A stretch of DNA of 64,000 bases from Nocardia cerradoensis NBRC 101014. GTDB taxonomy: Bacteria > Actinomycetota > Actinomycetes > Mycobacteriales > Mycobacteriaceae. A program made the translations under genes and the position numbers. The notes under the pieces were generated by a model. That model was not told where the DNA came from. It made no database searches and worked only from the letters and a program-made list of their open reading frames with translations. The DNA lies in NCBI RefSeq assembly GCF_000308535.1, contig NZ_BAFW01000002.1, positions 1 to 64,000 on the forward strand, in the 5' to 3' direction. Below, one piece after another: positions 63,871-64,000 of this stretch (position 1 is its first letter; every line of letters begins with the position of its first letter).

Positions 63871-64000
63871 ATGGGTAGCTCACCGAAGGCTGTACTCGAA
63901 GGCGGGCCGGCCGACCTGCCGCACCGCATCGTTCCCATCACCCCACCCGGCATCGAATTACGCGTGCAGAACGCCGGTGGCTACGAACGTTTCAAATCCA
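63871..64000 (+). CDS. DUF5988-like small protein, cut by the window edge
   Basis: From the ATG at 63871 the frame is open to the edge: 43 residues with 'AVLEGGPADLP' near the start and 'NAGGYERFKS' at the end. This spacing is that of small actinobacterial DUF5988 proteins (about 70 residues). These are of unknown function. No obvious ribosome site; an upstream -10 is not clear. Confidence 0.5.
   Translation, partial: MGSSPKAVLEGGPADLPHRIVPITPPGIELRVQNAGGYERFKS

Overview
This window most likely comes from a Nocardia-type member of the Mycobacteriales. It is GC-rich, with many GTG starts. It carries the mycolic acid and arabinogalactan machinery (glf, glfT2, PAP2 phosphatase, ubiA, aftB, antigen 85-type mycolyltransferases, mycolate cutinase, fadD32, pks13, accD4) in the order of Mycobacterium tuberculosis Rv3809c to Rv3799c. 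LGFP repeats fused to a mycolyltransferase, and several mycolyltransferase paralogues, point away from Mycobacterium and towards Nocardia or Rhodococcus. The genus is an inference from gene content.

Layout. At 1-2.4 kb lie a partial gene, a CPBP-type membrane protein, a DUF2470 gene behind a strong IdeR/DtxR-like iron box, and a small unknown gene. At 2.5-9.5 kb is pheA, a histidine phosphatase, a metallopeptidase, a septum-formation-type membrane protein and serS. This matches Rv3838c-Rv3834c, but a PE/PPE/EspG trio sits inside it. At 9.6-14.1 kb are a GGDEF-EAL protein, a DMT transporter, and a TetR/SDR pair with two operator copies. At 14.2-19.3 kb are an MBL-Rieske fusion (Rv3818-like), a tandem ABM-like protein, a lipoprotein and two PlsC-type acyltransferases (Rv3814c-3816c-like).

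At 19.3-21.7 kb is a type VII secretion toxin-immunity cassette: a WXG100-like protein, a second WXG-like protein without a normal start, a frameshifted toxin, and an overlapping HEAT-like candidate immunity gene. At 21.7-29.6 kb is a peptide-type ABC operon with two tandem binding lipoproteins. At 29.8-34.9 kb are a HAD phosphatase (Rv3813c-like), a PGRP amidase (Rv3811-like) and a SpoIID protein. At 34.9-38.4 kb, between these and glf, is a MarR-controlled efflux/oxidoreductase pair and two paralogous small membrane proteins.

From 38.6 kb to the end is the envelope supercluster. Galactan is built by glf and glfT2. Decaprenyl-phosphoryl-arabinose precursors come from UbiA and the PAP2 phosphatase. 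AftB adds terminal arabinose. FadD32, Pks13 and AccD4 make mycolates. Four mycolyltransferases attach them. A cutinase-like esterase acts on the same layer. The three short mycolyltransferase genes each end in their own strong hairpin. A partial DUF5988-like gene closes the window.

Two recurring features cross region borders. Several genes have a TANNNT -10 motif 6-8 nt before the start codon, as expected for leaderless transcripts. A long palindromic element occurs twice, both times between convergent genes. No tRNA, rRNA, CRISPR array or transposase was seen.
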